From Xanthobacteraceae bacterium (lineage in GTDB: Bacteria > Pseudomonadota > Alphaproteobacteria > Rhizobiales > Xanthobacteraceae), in the NCBI GenBank assembly GCA_028290465.1, contig JAQGJU010000067.1, positions 1-64,000 on the forward strand: a stretch of 64,000 nt of DNA, read 5' to 3'. Below are positions 31,468 to 41,413 of the stretch, piece by piece. The position numbers were made by a program, and so were the translations under genes. The notes under the pieces are model-generated. The model was given only the letters and a program-made list of their open reading frames with translations. It searched no databases and had not been told where the DNA came from. Position 1 is the first letter of the stretch. Every line of letters begins with the position of its first letter.

Positions 31468-32364
31468 TTAGTGCGCCCAGATCAGCAGCACGACGCCGAC
31501 GACGATCATTAAAATTCCAAGCGCTTCGCGCGAGGATGTCGGCTGCTTCAGCACAAAACGCGAGATAGCTTGTGCGAACAGCACCTCGACCAGCGCCAGC
31601 GTGCGCACACTCGCGGCGGTCGCCACTGCAAACGCCAGGAACCAGAACTGCGACGCCAGCGCGCCGAGGAATCCGGCGACGATCGACGGCCGCCAGGCGC
31701 GAAAGATGGCGATCAACGCCGCCGGATCGCGCAGCCAAAGATACAGCGTCAGCAGCGCCGCCTGCAGCACCAAGCCGACCACCAGCGTATAGGTCGCGGC
31801 GACCACATAGTCGTCGAGGCCCAGGCTGAGAATCGCACCGCGATAGCCGATCGCCGACAGGCCGAACATCGCACCCGACGCGAGGCCCATGAGCGTCGGC
31901 TTGATGCCGCCGGCCGTCGCCGCCGCGCCGGGCTTGAGCGCCATCACGATCACGCCCGCGGTGGCGATCAGGATCGCGACCGTCATCATCGGCGTCAACG
32001 TGTCGCCGAGCAGCACCATGCCGAACAGCGCGACCTGCACCGGCTCGGTCTTGATATAGGCGATGGTCGCCACGAACGAGCGCTCGTTCATCGCCGCCAG
32101 CATCAGCGCGGTCGCGGCGATCTGCGCCAACATTCCGTCAAGGATCCACGGCCAATAGATCAGGCCGGGGCGCGGCAGCGGCGCGCCGGTTGCCAGCAGA
32201 ACCCCGGCCAGAAACAACAGACCGAACGGCGCCCCGAACAGGAAGCGGACATGCGTCGCCCCGACGGTGCCGAGCGTCGTCGTCAGTTCGCGCTGCATCG
32301 CATTGCGCGCGGTCTGCGCGGCGGCGGCGATGATCGTAAAGACGATCCAGAGCGATCCGGTCAT
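31468..32364 (-). CDS. EamA/DMT family transporter
   Basis: 298-residue inner-membrane protein with about ten hydrophobic helices in two EamA repeats, typical of drug/metabolite exporters. The N-terminal repeat contains ARNAMQRELTTTLG and the second ends in LGILMIVVGVVLLI. The substrate cannot be read from sequence. Confidence 0.88.
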   Translation of the reverse strand: MTGSLWIVFTIIAAAAQTARNAMQRELTTTLGTVGATHVRFLFGAPFGLLFLAGVLLATGAPLPRPGLIYWPWILDGMLAQIAATALMLAAMNERSFVATIAYIKTEPVQVALFGMVLLGDTLTPMMTVAILIATAGVIVMALKPGAAATAGGIKPTLMGLASGAMFGLSAIGYRGAILSLGLDDYVVAATYTLVVGLVLQAALLTLYLWLRDPAALIAIFRAWRPSIVAGFLGALASQFWFLAFAVATAASVRTLALVEVLFAQAISRFVLKQPTSSREALGILMIVVGVVLLIWAH

Positions 32365-32457
32365 TGGGCTTCAGCGCGGAAAGAAGGAATCATGCGGGCG
32401 GATCGTGTTCTCTCCGGTGAAAGTGCTGAGTCACTGATGGCATTTTCAGCCCGGCTC

Positions 32458-33201
32458 TTAGCTCGCCCGCTCCGCCACCAGCATGTAATTGACGTCCATG
32501 TCGCGGGCGATCTGCCAGCGGTCGGCCAGCGGATTGTAGATCACGCCCTGCTGGTCGACGACCCTAAGACCAGCCCGCTCCAGCGCGATCTCCAATTCGT
32601 TCGGCGTAACGAACTTGTCCCACTGATGCGTGCCGCGCGGCAGCCAGCGCAGCACATATTCGGCGCCGACGATGGCCAGCGCGAAGCTCTTGAGCGTGCG
32701 GTTGAGCGTCGCGACGACCATCATGCCGCCCGGCTTCACCATCTCGCCGCAGCGCGCGACGAACAGCTCCACGTCGGCCACGTGCTCGACCACTTCCATG
32801 GCCAGCACGATGTCGAAGCGCTCGCCGGCATCGGCCAGGGCTTCGGCCGTGGTGGCCCGATAGTCGATATCGAGGCCCGACTGCGCGGCGTGCAACTTCG
32901 CGACCTCGATATTGCTAGTGGCCGGATCGGCCCCGACCACGGAGGCGCCGAGCCGGGCCAGCGGCTCGCTGAGCACGCCGCCGCCGCAGCCGATATCGAG
33001 AATGCGCAACCCGGCCAGCGCATCGAGTTTTTTCTCGTCGCGGCCAAAGCGCCGGCAGGCGGCCTGCTTGATGGTGTTGAGCCGGATCGGATTGAACTTG
33101 TGCAGCACGGCCATCTTGCCGCGCGTGTCCCACCATTGGTCCGCCAGCCGGGCAAACCGGTCGACTTCGGCGTCATCCACGGTCGAGGAGCGGGGGGGCA
33201 T
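32458..33201 (-). CDS. ubiG: Ubiquinone biosynthesis O-methyltransferase
   Basis: 247-residue SAM-dependent enzyme for the two O-methylations of ubiquinone synthesis. Visible are [26 protein letters not shown] (family N-terminal block) and motif [19 protein letters not shown]. The ATG at 33201 has AGGA eight bases upstream; the frame opens ten codons earlier at 33231. Divergent from the UdgX-like gene. Confidence 0.95.
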   Translation of the reverse strand: MPPRSSTVDDAEVDRFARLADQWWDTRGKMAVLHKFNPIRLNTIKQAACRRFGRDEKKLDALAGLRILDIGCGGGVLSEPLARLGASVVGADPATSNIEVAKLHAAQSGLDIDYRATTAEALADAGERFDIVLAMEVVEHVADVELFVARCGEMVKPGGMMVVATLNRTLKSFALAIVGAEYVLRWLPRGTHQWDKFVTPNELEIALERAGLRVVDQQGVIYNPLADRWQIARDMDVNYMLVAERAS

Positions 33202-33327
33202 GGGGCTGATCCTACGCAATTTGCGTTGCACGCCATTCCTACACGGCCGATGGCCAGTCTGTCTTGCCGGAACCAGGAACGGGGAAACACGGTTGATTTC
33301 AGAACCGCCGCTATCCCTGGATTGACG

Positions 33328-34002
33328 ATGGCCCAGCGTCCCGCATCAAAATCGCGCCGCACCCGTCAGACCGACGCTGACGCTCCCGTCCCGGTTCCGC
33401 GTTCCCTATCCGCCCTGAAGGCCGAAGCGGCGGACTGCCGGCGCTGCCCGCTGTACCGCAACGCCACCCAGACCGTGTTCGGCGAGGGCCCGGCCAGGGC
33501 CGCCGTGATGTTCGTCGGCGAGCAGCCCGGCGACCAGGAGGACTTGGCGGGCCGTCCGTTCGTCGGCCCGGCCGGCAAGCTGTTCGATAAAGCTTTGGCC
33601 GAATCCGGCATCGAGCGCGAACGCGTTTACGTCACCAATGCGGTCAAGCACTTCAAAAACGAGCCGCGCGGCAAGCGGCGCCTGCACAAAAAACCTAATA
33701 CCAGCGAGATCGACGCCTGCCGCTGGTGGCTGGACCGGGAATTCGCCCTGATCAAACCCCGCCTGACGGTGGCGCTGGGCGCTACGGCGGCCCGCGCCGT
33801 GTTGGGCCGTAACGTCACCATCTCGAAAGAGCGCGGCAAGCCGCTTCCGCTGGATAATGGCGGCACGGCGTTCATCACCGTCCACCCGTCATTCCTACTG
33901 CGGATGCCGGATCCGGAGGTGCGCCGGCGCGAATATGCCCGTTTCGTTGCGGATCTCCGTCAGATCGCGGAACAAGTGACGAACAACCGCCGGGCGGCCT
34001 GA
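33328..34002 (+). CDS. UdgX-type uracil-DNA glycosylase superfamily protein
   Basis: 224-residue member of the uracil-DNA glycosylase superfamily. GEQPGDQ (64-70) is motif A and HPS (186-188) is motif B. The loop KRRLH (116-120) matches the KRRIH loop of mycobacterial UdgX, whose histidine forms a covalent bond to the sugar after uracil is released. Iron-sulfur ligands would be C37, C40 and C131, with H109 (AVKHFK) where family 4 enzymes have Cys, again as in UdgX. Only the last 224 codons of a long open frame are real; the rest shadows ubiG and EamA. Confidence 0.88.
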   Translation: MAQRPASKSRRTRQTDADAPVPVPRSLSALKAEAADCRRCPLYRNATQTVFGEGPARAAVMFVGEQPGDQEDLAGRPFVGPAGKLFDKALAESGIERERVYVTNAVKHFKNEPRGKRRLHKKPNTSEIDACRWWLDREFALIKPRLTVALGATAARAVLGRNVTISKERGKPLPLDNGGTAFITVHPSFLLRMPDPEVRRREYARFVADLRQIAEQVTNNRRAA

Positions 34003-34134
34003 CGGCCGCGCCACACCGGCCGATTCGGGCCGGTTGCGGCCCACCGCCCCCGCCGTTATGAATGCGCGCCTTCGTCGCGGGGCCGCCCGTCGGGCCGGTC
34101 TCATGTTGCTCCGTCCGGGAAGCCCAGCAGCCAC

Positions 34135-35388
34135 ATGGCCCGTCTTGTCATGAAGTTCGGCGGAACGTCGGTCGCCGATATCGACCGCATCCGCAATGTC
34201 GCCCAGCACGTCAAGCGTGAGGTCGATGCCGGCCACCAGGTCGCCGTGGTGGTGTCCGCGATGTCGGGCAAGACCAACGAGTTGGTCCGCTGGTGCGCCG
34301 AACTCTCACCCCTGTATGACCCGCAGGAATACGACGCCGTGGTGGCGTCCGGCGAACAGGTCACGGCCGGCCTGCTGGCCATCGCGCTGCAGACCGTCGA
34401 GGTCACGGCGCGTTCCTGGCAGGGCTGGCAACTGCCGATCGGCACCTCAAACGCCCACGGCTCGGCCCGCATCCTGGACATCAATGGCGACGAGATCGTC
34501 AAAGGCTTCGAAGACCGTGGCGAAGTCGCGGTCATTGCCGGCTTCCAGGGCATCCATACGGAAACCGGCCGCCTGACCACGTTGGGACGCGGCGGCTCCG
34601 ACACCTCGGCCGTTGCCATCGCGGCCGCCATCAAGGCCGACCGCTGCGACATCTACACCGACGTGGACGGCGTCTATACGACCGACCCGCGCGTGGTCGG
34701 CAAGGCCCAGCGCATGGACAAGATCGCCTTCGAGGAGATGCTGGAGCTGGCATCGCTCGGCGCCAAGGTTATGCAGGTGCGCTCGATCGAACTCGCCATG
34801 GTGCACAATGTCCGGGTCTTCGTGCGCTCCAGCTTCGATAAGCCGGAAGACATCGACCCGCACGGCACCCCGCCCGGCACCCTCATCTGCGACGAGACCG
34901 AGATCATGGAACAGCAAGTCGTCACCGGCATCGCCTTCTCCAAGGACGAGGCCCAGATCTCGATCCGGCGGGTCCAGGACAAACCGGGGGTGGCGGCCGC
35001 GATTTTCGGGCCGCTGGCCGAGTCCAATATCAATGTCGACATGATCGTGCAGAACGTCTCGGCGGACGGCGCCACGACCGATCTGACCTTCACGGTCCCG
35101 GCCGCCGACTACCAGCGCGCCAACGACGTGCTGACCAAGTCCAAGAGCCAGATCGGCTATGACCGGATCGACGGGGCGACCGATGTCGCCAAGGTCTCGG
35201 TGATCGGCATCGGCATGCGCAGCCATGCCGGTGTCGCCGCCCAGGCCTTCAAGGCCCTGGCCGAGCGCGGCATCAATATCCGGGCGATCACCACCTCGGA
35301 GATCAAGTTCTCGCTGCTGATCGAATCGGCCTACACCGAATTGGCCGTCCGGACGCTCCATTCGCTGTACGGATTGGACAAGGCCTAA
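34135..35388 (+). CDS. lysC: Aspartate kinase
   Basis: 417-residue enzyme phosphorylating aspartate, the entry to lysine, threonine and methionine synthesis. It begins MARLVMKFGGTSVADIDRI, with the KFGGTSV nucleotide-binding motif; GRGGSDTSA binds substrate. Two C-terminal ACT domains (about 265-400) indicate allosteric control by end-product amino acids. A hairpin (35396-35413) follows the stop without a T-run. Confidence 0.96.
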   Translation: MARLVMKFGGTSVADIDRIRNVAQHVKREVDAGHQVAVVVSAMSGKTNELVRWCAELSPLYDPQEYDAVVASGEQVTAGLLAIALQTVEVTARSWQGWQLPIGTSNAHGSARILDINGDEIVKGFEDRGEVAVIAGFQGIHTETGRLTTLGRGGSDTSAVAIAAAIKADRCDIYTDVDGVYTTDPRVVGKAQRMDKIAFEEMLELASLGAKVMQVRSIELAMVHNVRVFVRSSFDKPEDIDPHGTPPGTLICDETEIMEQQVVTGIAFSKDEAQISIRRVQDKPGVAAAIFGPLAESNINVDMIVQNVSADGATTDLTFTVPAADYQRANDVLTKSKSQIGYDRIDGATDVAKVSVIGIGMRSHAGVAAQAFKALAERGINIRAITTSEIKFSLLIESAYTELAVRTLHSLYGLDKA

Positions 35389-35614
35389 GCTGCCGGTACG
35401 GCCAACGCCGTACTGAGGGTAGATCTTAGGATTTTATATGCTTTTTTCGCGCTGCAGCGCGTCCCCACCCTTGCCGGGCGAGGCTGCATTTCGCTATACG
35501 GCCTGAGGTGTAGCCGCCGCGGGTTGCCAGGGGCCCGCGTTGTCAGTTTGGCGGTTAGCCGGGGTCCTGCGGGGGCCACGGTCCTTATAAGACGCGGCCG
35601 AGGGATATCTAGCC

Positions 35615-37882
35615 ATGCGTGGCGCGCTTGGCGGTCCGCGCGTGCTGCTGCGCCGGCTTCGCGAAGTCATGGCGGAGCAGGTCAGTGCGCAGGAACGTCT
35701 CGACAAAATTGTCGTCCTGATCGCCGCCAACATGGTTGCGGAGGTCTGCTCCGTCTATGTGCTGCGCGTCGACGGCACCCTAGAACTATACGCCACCGAA
35801 GGTCTGAACCGCGATGCCGTGCATCTGACCGTGATGCGGGCCGACGAAGGCCTGGTCGGCCTGGTGGCCAGCGAGGCCAACGCCATCAGCCTGTCGGACG
35901 CCCAGGCGCATCCGGCGTTCTCGTTCCGCCCGGAGACGGGTGAAGAGATCTATCACTCGTTCCTCGGCGTGCCGATCCTGCGCGCCGGCAATACGCTCGG
36001 CGTGCTGGTGGTGCAGAACCGCGCCCACCGGACCTATTCCGAGGAAGAAGTCGAGGCGCTGCAGACCACGGCCATGGTGCTGGCCGAGATGATCGCGTCC
36101 GGCGAACTGTCGGCGCTGGCCCGGCCCGGCGCCGAGCCGGTGGCCCGCCACGCCGTGCAGTTGACCGGAACGCCGCTGGCCGAGGGCATCGCCCTCGGCC
36201 ATGTGGTGCTGCACGAGCCGCGCGTGGTGGTGACCAATTTCATCGCCGAGGACGTCAACAAGGAGCTCAAGCGTCTCGACGACGCGCTCGCCACCGTGCG
36301 GGCCGATCTCGACACGATGCTGGAGCGCCGCGACATGGCCGACGGCGGCGAGCATCGCGAGGTGCTCGAAGCCTACCGGATGTTCGCGCAGGACCACGGC
36401 TGGCTGCGCAAGCTGCGCGAGGCCGTGTCGACCGGACTGACCGCCGAGGCCGGCGTCGAACGCGTCCATTCCGACGTGCGCGCCCGCATGCAGCGCATGA
36501 CCGATCCGTATCTGCGCGACCGGCTGCACGATCTGGAAGACCTCGCCAACCGGCTGATGCGGGTGCTGATGGGCCGCGACCACGCACCGTCCAAGGAGCG
36601 CCTGCCCGAAAACGCCATCCTGGTGGCGCGTTCGATGGGCCCGGCGGCGCTGCTGGACTATGACCGAAAACGACTTCGCGGCCTGGTGCTCGAAGAAGGC
36701 GGCCTGACCTCGCACGTCTCGATCGTGGCGCGCGCGCTCGGCATCGCAACCATCGGCGAAGTGGCGAATGCGACCGGCCTCGTCGAGCAGGGCGATGCCA
36801 TCATCGTTGACGCCATCATGGGCCAGGTGCATGTCCGGCCGATGCCGGATGTCGAGAACGCCTATGCGGAACGCGTCCGGTTCCGGGCGCGGCGCCAGGC
36901 GCAATATCACGCGCTGCGCGACCGCCCCTGCGTCACCAAGGACGGCGAAAAAATCGACCTGATGCTCAATGCCGGCCTGCTGATCGACCTGCCGCATATC
37001 GCCGAAACCGGCGCGGTCGGCATCGGGCTGTTCCGCACCGAACTGCAGTTCATGGTCGCGGCGACCTTCCCGCGCACCAACGAGCAGCATTCGCTGTATC
37101 GCGCGGTGCTGGAAGCCGCCGGCAAGAAACCCGTGACGTTCCGCACCCTCGACATCGGCGGCGACAAGGTGCTGCCCTATATGCGGGCCGTCGAAGAAGA
37201 AAATCCGGCGCTCGGCTGGCGCGCGATTCGTCTCGGCCTCGACCGTCCCGGCCTGCTGCGCAGCCAGATCCGCGCGCTGCTGCGCGCCGCCGGCGGCCGC
37301 GATCTCAAATTGATGTTCCCGATGGTGGCGACGGTCGACGAGTTCGATCAGGCCAAGGCCATCGTCGAACTCGAACTGACGCATCTGCGCCGGCATTCGC
37401 ATCTGCTGCCCGAGCGGGTCGAGATCGGCACCATGCTGGAAGTGCCGGCGCTGCTCTATCAGCTCGACGAACTGTTCGAACGAGTCGATTTCCTGTCGGT
37501 CGGCTCCAACGACCTGATGCAGTTCCTGTATGCGGCCGACCGCGGCAATGCCCGGGTATCTGCGCGGTTCAACCCGATCTCGACGCCGGTGCTGCGCATT
37601 CTGCGCGACATCGCCGACAAGGGCCGCCAATACAAAAAGTCGGTCACGCTGTGCGGCGAACTGGCCTCGAAGCCGATCGGCGCGCTGGCTTTGGTCGCGC
37701 TCGGCTATCGGTCGCTGTCCCTGACGCCGTCGGCGATCGGTCCGGTGAAGGCGATGCTGCTCGATCTGCATTGCGGACGCGCCGCCGAAATGCTGCGGTC
37801 GCTGATAGACCAACCGGTCGGCAGCGTGGCGGTTCATGAGCGCCTCGAAGCGTTCGCGACCGCCGAAGGCCTGCAGCTGTAA
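35615..37882 (+). CDS. ptsP: Phosphoenolpyruvate-protein phosphotransferase of PTS-Ntr (EI-Ntr)
   Basis: 755-residue first enzyme of the nitrogen-related phosphotransferase system: it takes phosphate from PEP and passes it to NPr. An N-terminal GAF domain (about 15-155), which in related enzymes binds glutamine, precedes the EI domains. The phosphorylated residue is H367 in EGGLTSHVSIVARALG. The PEP-binding GIGLFRTELQF and catalytic GTMLEVPAL and CGELASKP segments are intact. Its partner PtsN is encoded at 58.9 kb; NPr is not in this window. Confidence 0.95.
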   Translation: MRGALGGPRVLLRRLREVMAEQVSAQERLDKIVVLIAANMVAEVCSVYVLRVDGTLELYATEGLNRDAVHLTVMRADEGLVGLVASEANAISLSDAQAHPAFSFRPETGEEIYHSFLGVPILRAGNTLGVLVVQNRAHRTYSEEEVEALQTTAMVLAEMIASGELSALARPGAEPVARHAVQLTGTPLAEGIALGHVVLHEPRVVVTNFIAEDVNKELKRLDDALATVRADLDTMLERRDMADGGEHREVLEAYRMFAQDHGWLRKLREAVSTGLTAEAGVERVHSDVRARMQRMTDPYLRDRLHDLEDLANRLMRVLMGRDHAPSKERLPENAILVARSMGPAALLDYDRKRLRGLVLEEGGLTSHVSIVARALGIATIGEVANATGLVEQGDAIIVDAIMGQVHVRPMPDVENAYAERVRFRARRQAQYHALRDRPCVTKDGEKIDLMLNAGLLIDLPHIAETGAVGIGLFRTELQFMVAATFPRTNEQHSLYRAVLEAAGKKPVTFRTLDIGGDKVLPYMRAVEEENPALGWRAIRLGLDRPGLLRSQIRALLRAAGGRDLKLMFPMVATVDEFDQAKAIVELELTHLRRHSHLLPERVEIGTMLEVPALLYQLDELFERVDFLSVGSNDLMQFLYAADRGNARVSARFNPISTPVLRILRDIADKGRQYKKSVTLCGELASKPIGALALVALGYRSLSLTPSAIGPVKAMLLDLHCGRAAEMLRSLIDQPVGSVAVHERLEAFATAEGLQL

Positions 37883-37891
37883 CGGCCCGCC

Positions 37892-38971
37892 ATGCTCCCT
37901 GAACAAAAACTCGACGTCCTGCTGACGCGCCATGCGGCGCTGGAAAGCGAATTGTCGCAGCAGCTCTCTTCGGAGACCTACGTCAAGCTGACGCGCGAAT
38001 TGTCGGATCTGGGACCGATCATCGACGCGATCCGGGCCTATCGGGCGGCGCGCGACGAACTCGCCGATCTCGATGCGATGATCGAGGATTCTTCGACCGA
38101 CGCCGAAATGCGCGACATCGCCCAGGCCGAGAAGCCGGCGCTGCAACAGCGCTGCGAAATTCTCGAGCAGGAAATCCGCATCTCCTTGCTGCCCAAGGAT
38201 GCGATGGATGAGCGCGACGTCATCATCGAAATTCGCGCCGGCACCGGCGGCGATGAGGCGGCGCTGTTCGCCGGCACCCTGTTCCGCATGTATGAGCGCT
38301 TCGCCGCCAAGATGGGCTGGAAGGTCGAGGTGCTGTCGGCCAGCGACGGCCAGATGGGCGGCTACAAGGAAATCATTGCCGAGATTCACGGCCGCGGCCC
38401 CTTCGCCAAGCTCAAATTCGAATCCGGCGTGCACCGCGTGCAGCGCGTGCCCGACACCGAAGCGTCCGGGCGTATTCATACGTCGGCCGCGACCGTCGCG
38501 GTGCTGCCCGAGGCCCAAGAGGTCGACGTCGTGATCAACGATGCCGACCTGAAGATCGACACCATGCGGTCCAGCGGCGCCGGCGGCCAGCACGTCAACA
38601 AGACCGAATCCGCGATCCGCATCACCCATCTGCCGAGCGGCATCGTGGTCGCCGTGCAGGAGGAGCGCTCGCAGCACAAGAACAAGGCCAAGGCGATGGC
38701 GATGCTGCGCGCCAAACTGTACGACGCCGAACGCGGCAAGCTCGATGCCGAGCGCGCGGCCGACCGGCGCGGCCAGGTCGGCTCAGGCGACCGTTCGGAG
38801 CGCATCCGCACCTATAATTTTCCGCAAGGCCGCGTCACCGACCACCGCATCAACCTGACGCTCTACAAGCTGACGCAGGTGATCGAAGGCGAAGCGCTCG
38901 GCGAACTGATCGACGCGCTCGTCACCGAGCATCAGGCCGAACTGATGGCACGCCAGGACGCCTTGCTATGA
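37892..38971 (+). CDS. prfA: Peptide chain release factor 1
   Basis: 359-residue class I release factor for UAA and UAG. The catalytic GGQ is at 231-233 ([15 protein letters not shown]). Starts nine bases after ptsP and overlaps the prmC start by four bases (ATGA), so it is translationally coupled to the enzyme that methylates its GGQ glutamine. Confidence 0.97.
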   Translation: MLPEQKLDVLLTRHAALESELSQQLSSETYVKLTRELSDLGPIIDAIRAYRAARDELADLDAMIEDSSTDAEMRDIAQAEKPALQQRCEILEQEIRISLLPKDAMDERDVIIEIRAGTGGDEAALFAGTLFRMYERFAAKMGWKVEVLSASDGQMGGYKEIIAEIHGRGPFAKLKFESGVHRVQRVPDTEASGRIHTSAATVAVLPEAQEVDVVINDADLKIDTMRSSGAGGQHVNKTESAIRITHLPSGIVVAVQEERSQHKNKAKAMAMLRAKLYDAERGKLDAERAADRRGQVGSGDRSERIRTYNFPQGRVTDHRINLTLYKLTQVIEGEALGELIDALVTEHQAELMARQDALL

Positions 38972-39873
38972 CGCTGCCCGGCATTGTTGCCGGCATCGCG
39001 ATCGGCATCACGGTCGATAAAGCGCGCCGTGTTCTGGTCGAAGCCTTTCGCAACAGCGATCTCGATTCGCCGGAGACCGACGCGAGGGTACTGCTCGGCC
39101 ACGCGCTCGGCCTCGATCGAAGCGCGCTGACGGCGTCCCCGGACCGTCCGCTCAGCGCGCCCGAAGCCGCCGCCGTCATGGCGCTCGCGGCGCGCCGCCT
39201 GTCGCGCGAGCCGGTCGCCCATATCGTCGGCGCCCGGGAATTCTGGAGCCTCGATCTGCGGGTCACGCCGGACACGCTGGTGCCGCGGCCCGAGACCGAA
39301 ACCGTGGTCGAGGCCGCGCTTGCAGCGCTCGACCGCACCGGACCGCGCACGCGTCCATGGCTGATCGCCGACCTTGGCACCGGCACCGGCGCGCTGCTGC
39401 TGGCACTTTTGCAGGAGCTTCCGCAGGCTTTCGGCATCGCAACCGATCTCAATCCCGGAGCTTTGGCGGTCGCGCGCGACAATGCGACACGTCACCGGCT
39501 GGAGCGCCGCGCCGCGTTCGTGCTGTGCGATTTCGGCACCGCGCTGGCCGGCCCGTTCGGCCTTGTGGTTTCCAATCCGCCCTATATTTCAAGCGAAGAA
39601 GTTCCGAGACTGGCGCCCGAGGTGAAGGACCACGATCCGCTGCTGGCGCTGGATGGCGGGACCGATGGCCTCGACGCCTACCGGGCCATCGCCCGCGATG
39701 CCGGCCGGCTGCTGGCGCCTACCGGCATGCTGGTGGTCGAGCTCGGGGCCGGTCAGGCGCCCGACGTGGCCGGACTGTTCACGGCCGCAGGCCTGTACGT
39801 AGAAACCCCTGCGCGGCCGGACCTGGCGGGCATTCCGAGGGCGATGACGGCGCGCTTACCCATGCACAGATGA
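38968..39873 (+). CDS. prmC: Release factor glutamine methyltransferase
   Basis: 301-residue enzyme that N5-methylates the GGQ glutamine of release factors. It has an N-terminal helical domain with HIVGAREFW and RPETETVVE, the SAM motif [14 protein letters not shown] and the catalytic NPPY at 203-206. Coupled to prfA. The stop overlaps an ATG that opens an 87-codon frame of doubtful status. Confidence 0.96.
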   Translation: MTLPGIVAGIAIGITVDKARRVLVEAFRNSDLDSPETDARVLLGHALGLDRSALTASPDRPLSAPEAAAVMALAARRLSREPVAHIVGAREFWSLDLRVTPDTLVPRPETETVVEAALAALDRTGPRTRPWLIADLGTGTGALLLALLQELPQAFGIATDLNPGALAVARDNATRHRLERRAAFVLCDFGTALAGPFGLVVSNPPYISSEEVPRLAPEVKDHDPLLALDGGTDGLDAYRAIARDAGRLLAPTGMLVVELGAGQAPDVAGLFTAAGLYVETPARPDLAGIPRAMTARLPMHR

Positions 39874-40400
39874 AGTTCCAGTGGCCAAAAAATCGCTTGG
39901 ATTGGGGGCCGAGACCGTCTAGGTTCGTCCCAACGGAATCGACCCGAGACGAAGACGTCCCGCATGGCGACGGCCCGGAGCCGAGGCTCCTCGAGGCGAG
40001 CGGCGTGGACAAAACTGACGATGAGGCCGGGTCAGAAACGGCATTCAGATCGCCAGATTCGGGTCCAACACTTCACTGGTTGAGCGCGAACGCTTTGCGA
40101 AACAGGCACGCACCGCGCATGACGAGGGGATAGCAACGCCACGGTTAAATGCCGTTGGCTGCCGCGACATCGCTAACCGAAAGGTCGATGTTCTTTATCG
40201 CACCGTTCTTCTTCGTGGTCGTATCGTCTCGTGGCGAACGAGATGGCGGCGCGCGAAGCATGGCGGCGCGGATAGTGGCGCGTGAACAGCGCGCCGATAC
40301 GGACGCGTAAACGGCGCGTTATTGACGATCTCGTTGCGATCACTCGTTGCAATCACCGGCGGCGTGCCGCCACAAACAAGGGTTGGCGAACAGGCAAGTC
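39874..40400. other. prmC-DUF4167 intergenic region with a doubtful small frame
   Basis: 527 bases. A frame at 39870-40133 starts with an ATGA overlap on prmC and would encode 87 residues ([16 protein letters not shown]...), but codon choice is unlike the neighbours and no family is recognised. The second half holds a CTCGT/ACGAG hairpin near 40228-40241 and a run of GGCGCG words every 12-15 bases (40245-40320). It may be a leader or repeat-derived DNA for the next gene. Confidence 0.4.
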
Positions 40401-41234
40401 ATGAGAAACGGTCAAAACAACAACAAGCGCATGCGTGGACGTAGCAACAGCAATAACAACAACAACAATAACAATAACCGTAAGGGCCAGAACCCGCTGA
40501 CTCGCGTGTATGAGTCGAACGGCCCGGATGTGAAGATCCGCGGCACCGCCAACCATATCGCGGAAAAATACATCCAGCTCGCGCGCGACTCACAGAGCAA
40601 CGGCGACCCGGTCGCGGCCGAAAATTACTACCAGCACGCCGAACACTACTACCGCCTGATCGCGCTCGCGAACGAGCAATTCCGCCAGACCCAGCCGTAT
40701 TTCCAGCCCGGCCAGACCGATACCCGCAACGATCCGTTCGACGATTCCGACGATGACGGCCAGCAACAGCCGTCGATGGGTGGCGAGCCCGGCTTCGTGT
40801 CGCGCGACCAGCCGCAGATGCGCGAGAACCAGGCCTATTCGCCGCGCGAGCCGCAGCCCTATGTGCCGCGCACCGACAACAACCAGCGTGACAACAGCCC
40901 GCGTGACAGCGCTCCCCGCGACAATGCACCGCGCTTTAATGCGCCCCGCGATAACACCCCGCGCGAGCACACGCCCCGCGAACACGCCCGCCCGCCGCAG
41001 AACCATCAGCCGCAACCCGATGCCGGACCGGAGCTTGGCCTGCCGTCCTTCATCACCGGCGGCGGTAGCCAGCCGCAACCTGTTGTGGCCAGTGGCCCCG
41101 ACGGCCTCGACGGCCAGCAGGACCGCTTCGGCCTGCATCGCCGCCGGCGCCGCCATCGCAGCCCGCGTCCGGACGGCTCCCCGCAGCCGGCCGAAGGCTC
41201 GGCCGACGCGCCGCAGGGCGGCACCGAGGAATAA
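40401..41234 (+). CDS. DUF4167 domain-containing low-complexity protein
   Basis: 277-residue protein whose conserved part is only residues 30-100 (NPLTRVYESNGPDVKIRGTA...YYQHAEHYYRL), the DUF4167 domain. Before it is a basic start and nine consecutive Asn (18-26). After it are Gln/Pro/Asp-rich sequence, five-residue PRDNx/PREHx repeats (165-195) and a basic LHRRRRRHRSPRP tail. The composition suggests a disordered RNA- or nucleic-acid-binding protein, which is inference. Position after prfA-prmC is conserved in Rhizobiales. Confidence 0.88.
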   Translation: MRNGQNNNKRMRGRSNSNNNNNNNNNRKGQNPLTRVYESNGPDVKIRGTANHIAEKYIQLARDSQSNGDPVAAENYYQHAEHYYRLIALANEQFRQTQPYFQPGQTDTRNDPFDDSDDDGQQQPSMGGEPGFVSRDQPQMRENQAYSPREPQPYVPRTDNNQRDNSPRDSAPRDNAPRFNAPRDNTPREHTPREHARPPQNHQPQPDAGPELGLPSFITGGGSQPQPVVASGPDGLDGQQDRFGLHRRRRRHRSPRPDGSPQPAEGSADAPQGGTEE

Positions 41235-41313
41235 GCCAGTCTTAGCGACTGCCCGAAAAGGCACCGAGCTTTTTCAAGCCTGTCGGTAGAGCAGACAGGT
41301 CGATGTTTTCTCG

Positions 41314-41402
41314 GTCATGGCCGGGCTTGTCCCGGCCATCCACGTCTTTCTTGTCGCTAGACCATTAAGACGTGGATGCCCGGCACAAGGCCGGGCATGA
41401 CG
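41314..41402. repeat. TCATGCCCGGC-type intergenic repeat, short form
   Basis: GTCATGGCCGGGC...GCCGGGCATGACG with CACGTCTT/AAGACGTG arms, between the convergent DUF4167 and methyltransferase genes. Confidence 0.9.
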
Positions 41403-41413
41403 AACTCTGGCGG

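Noticed and set aside
31570-33327. N-terminal 586 codons of a long plus-strand frame ending in the UdgX-like gene
   Set aside because: Antisense to EamA and ubiG, Arg/Gln-rich, without resemblance to any protein. The UdgX start at 33328 gives the normal length.
35396-35413. Hairpin after lysC as a Rho-independent terminator
   Set aside because: GTACGGC/GCCGTAC forms a stem, but there is no T-run behind it, so I did not annotate a terminator.
35786-38677. 963-codon minus-strand open frame
   Set aside because: Shadow of ptsP and prfA in high-GC DNA; the plus-strand frames contain the catalytic His367 and GGQ motifs.
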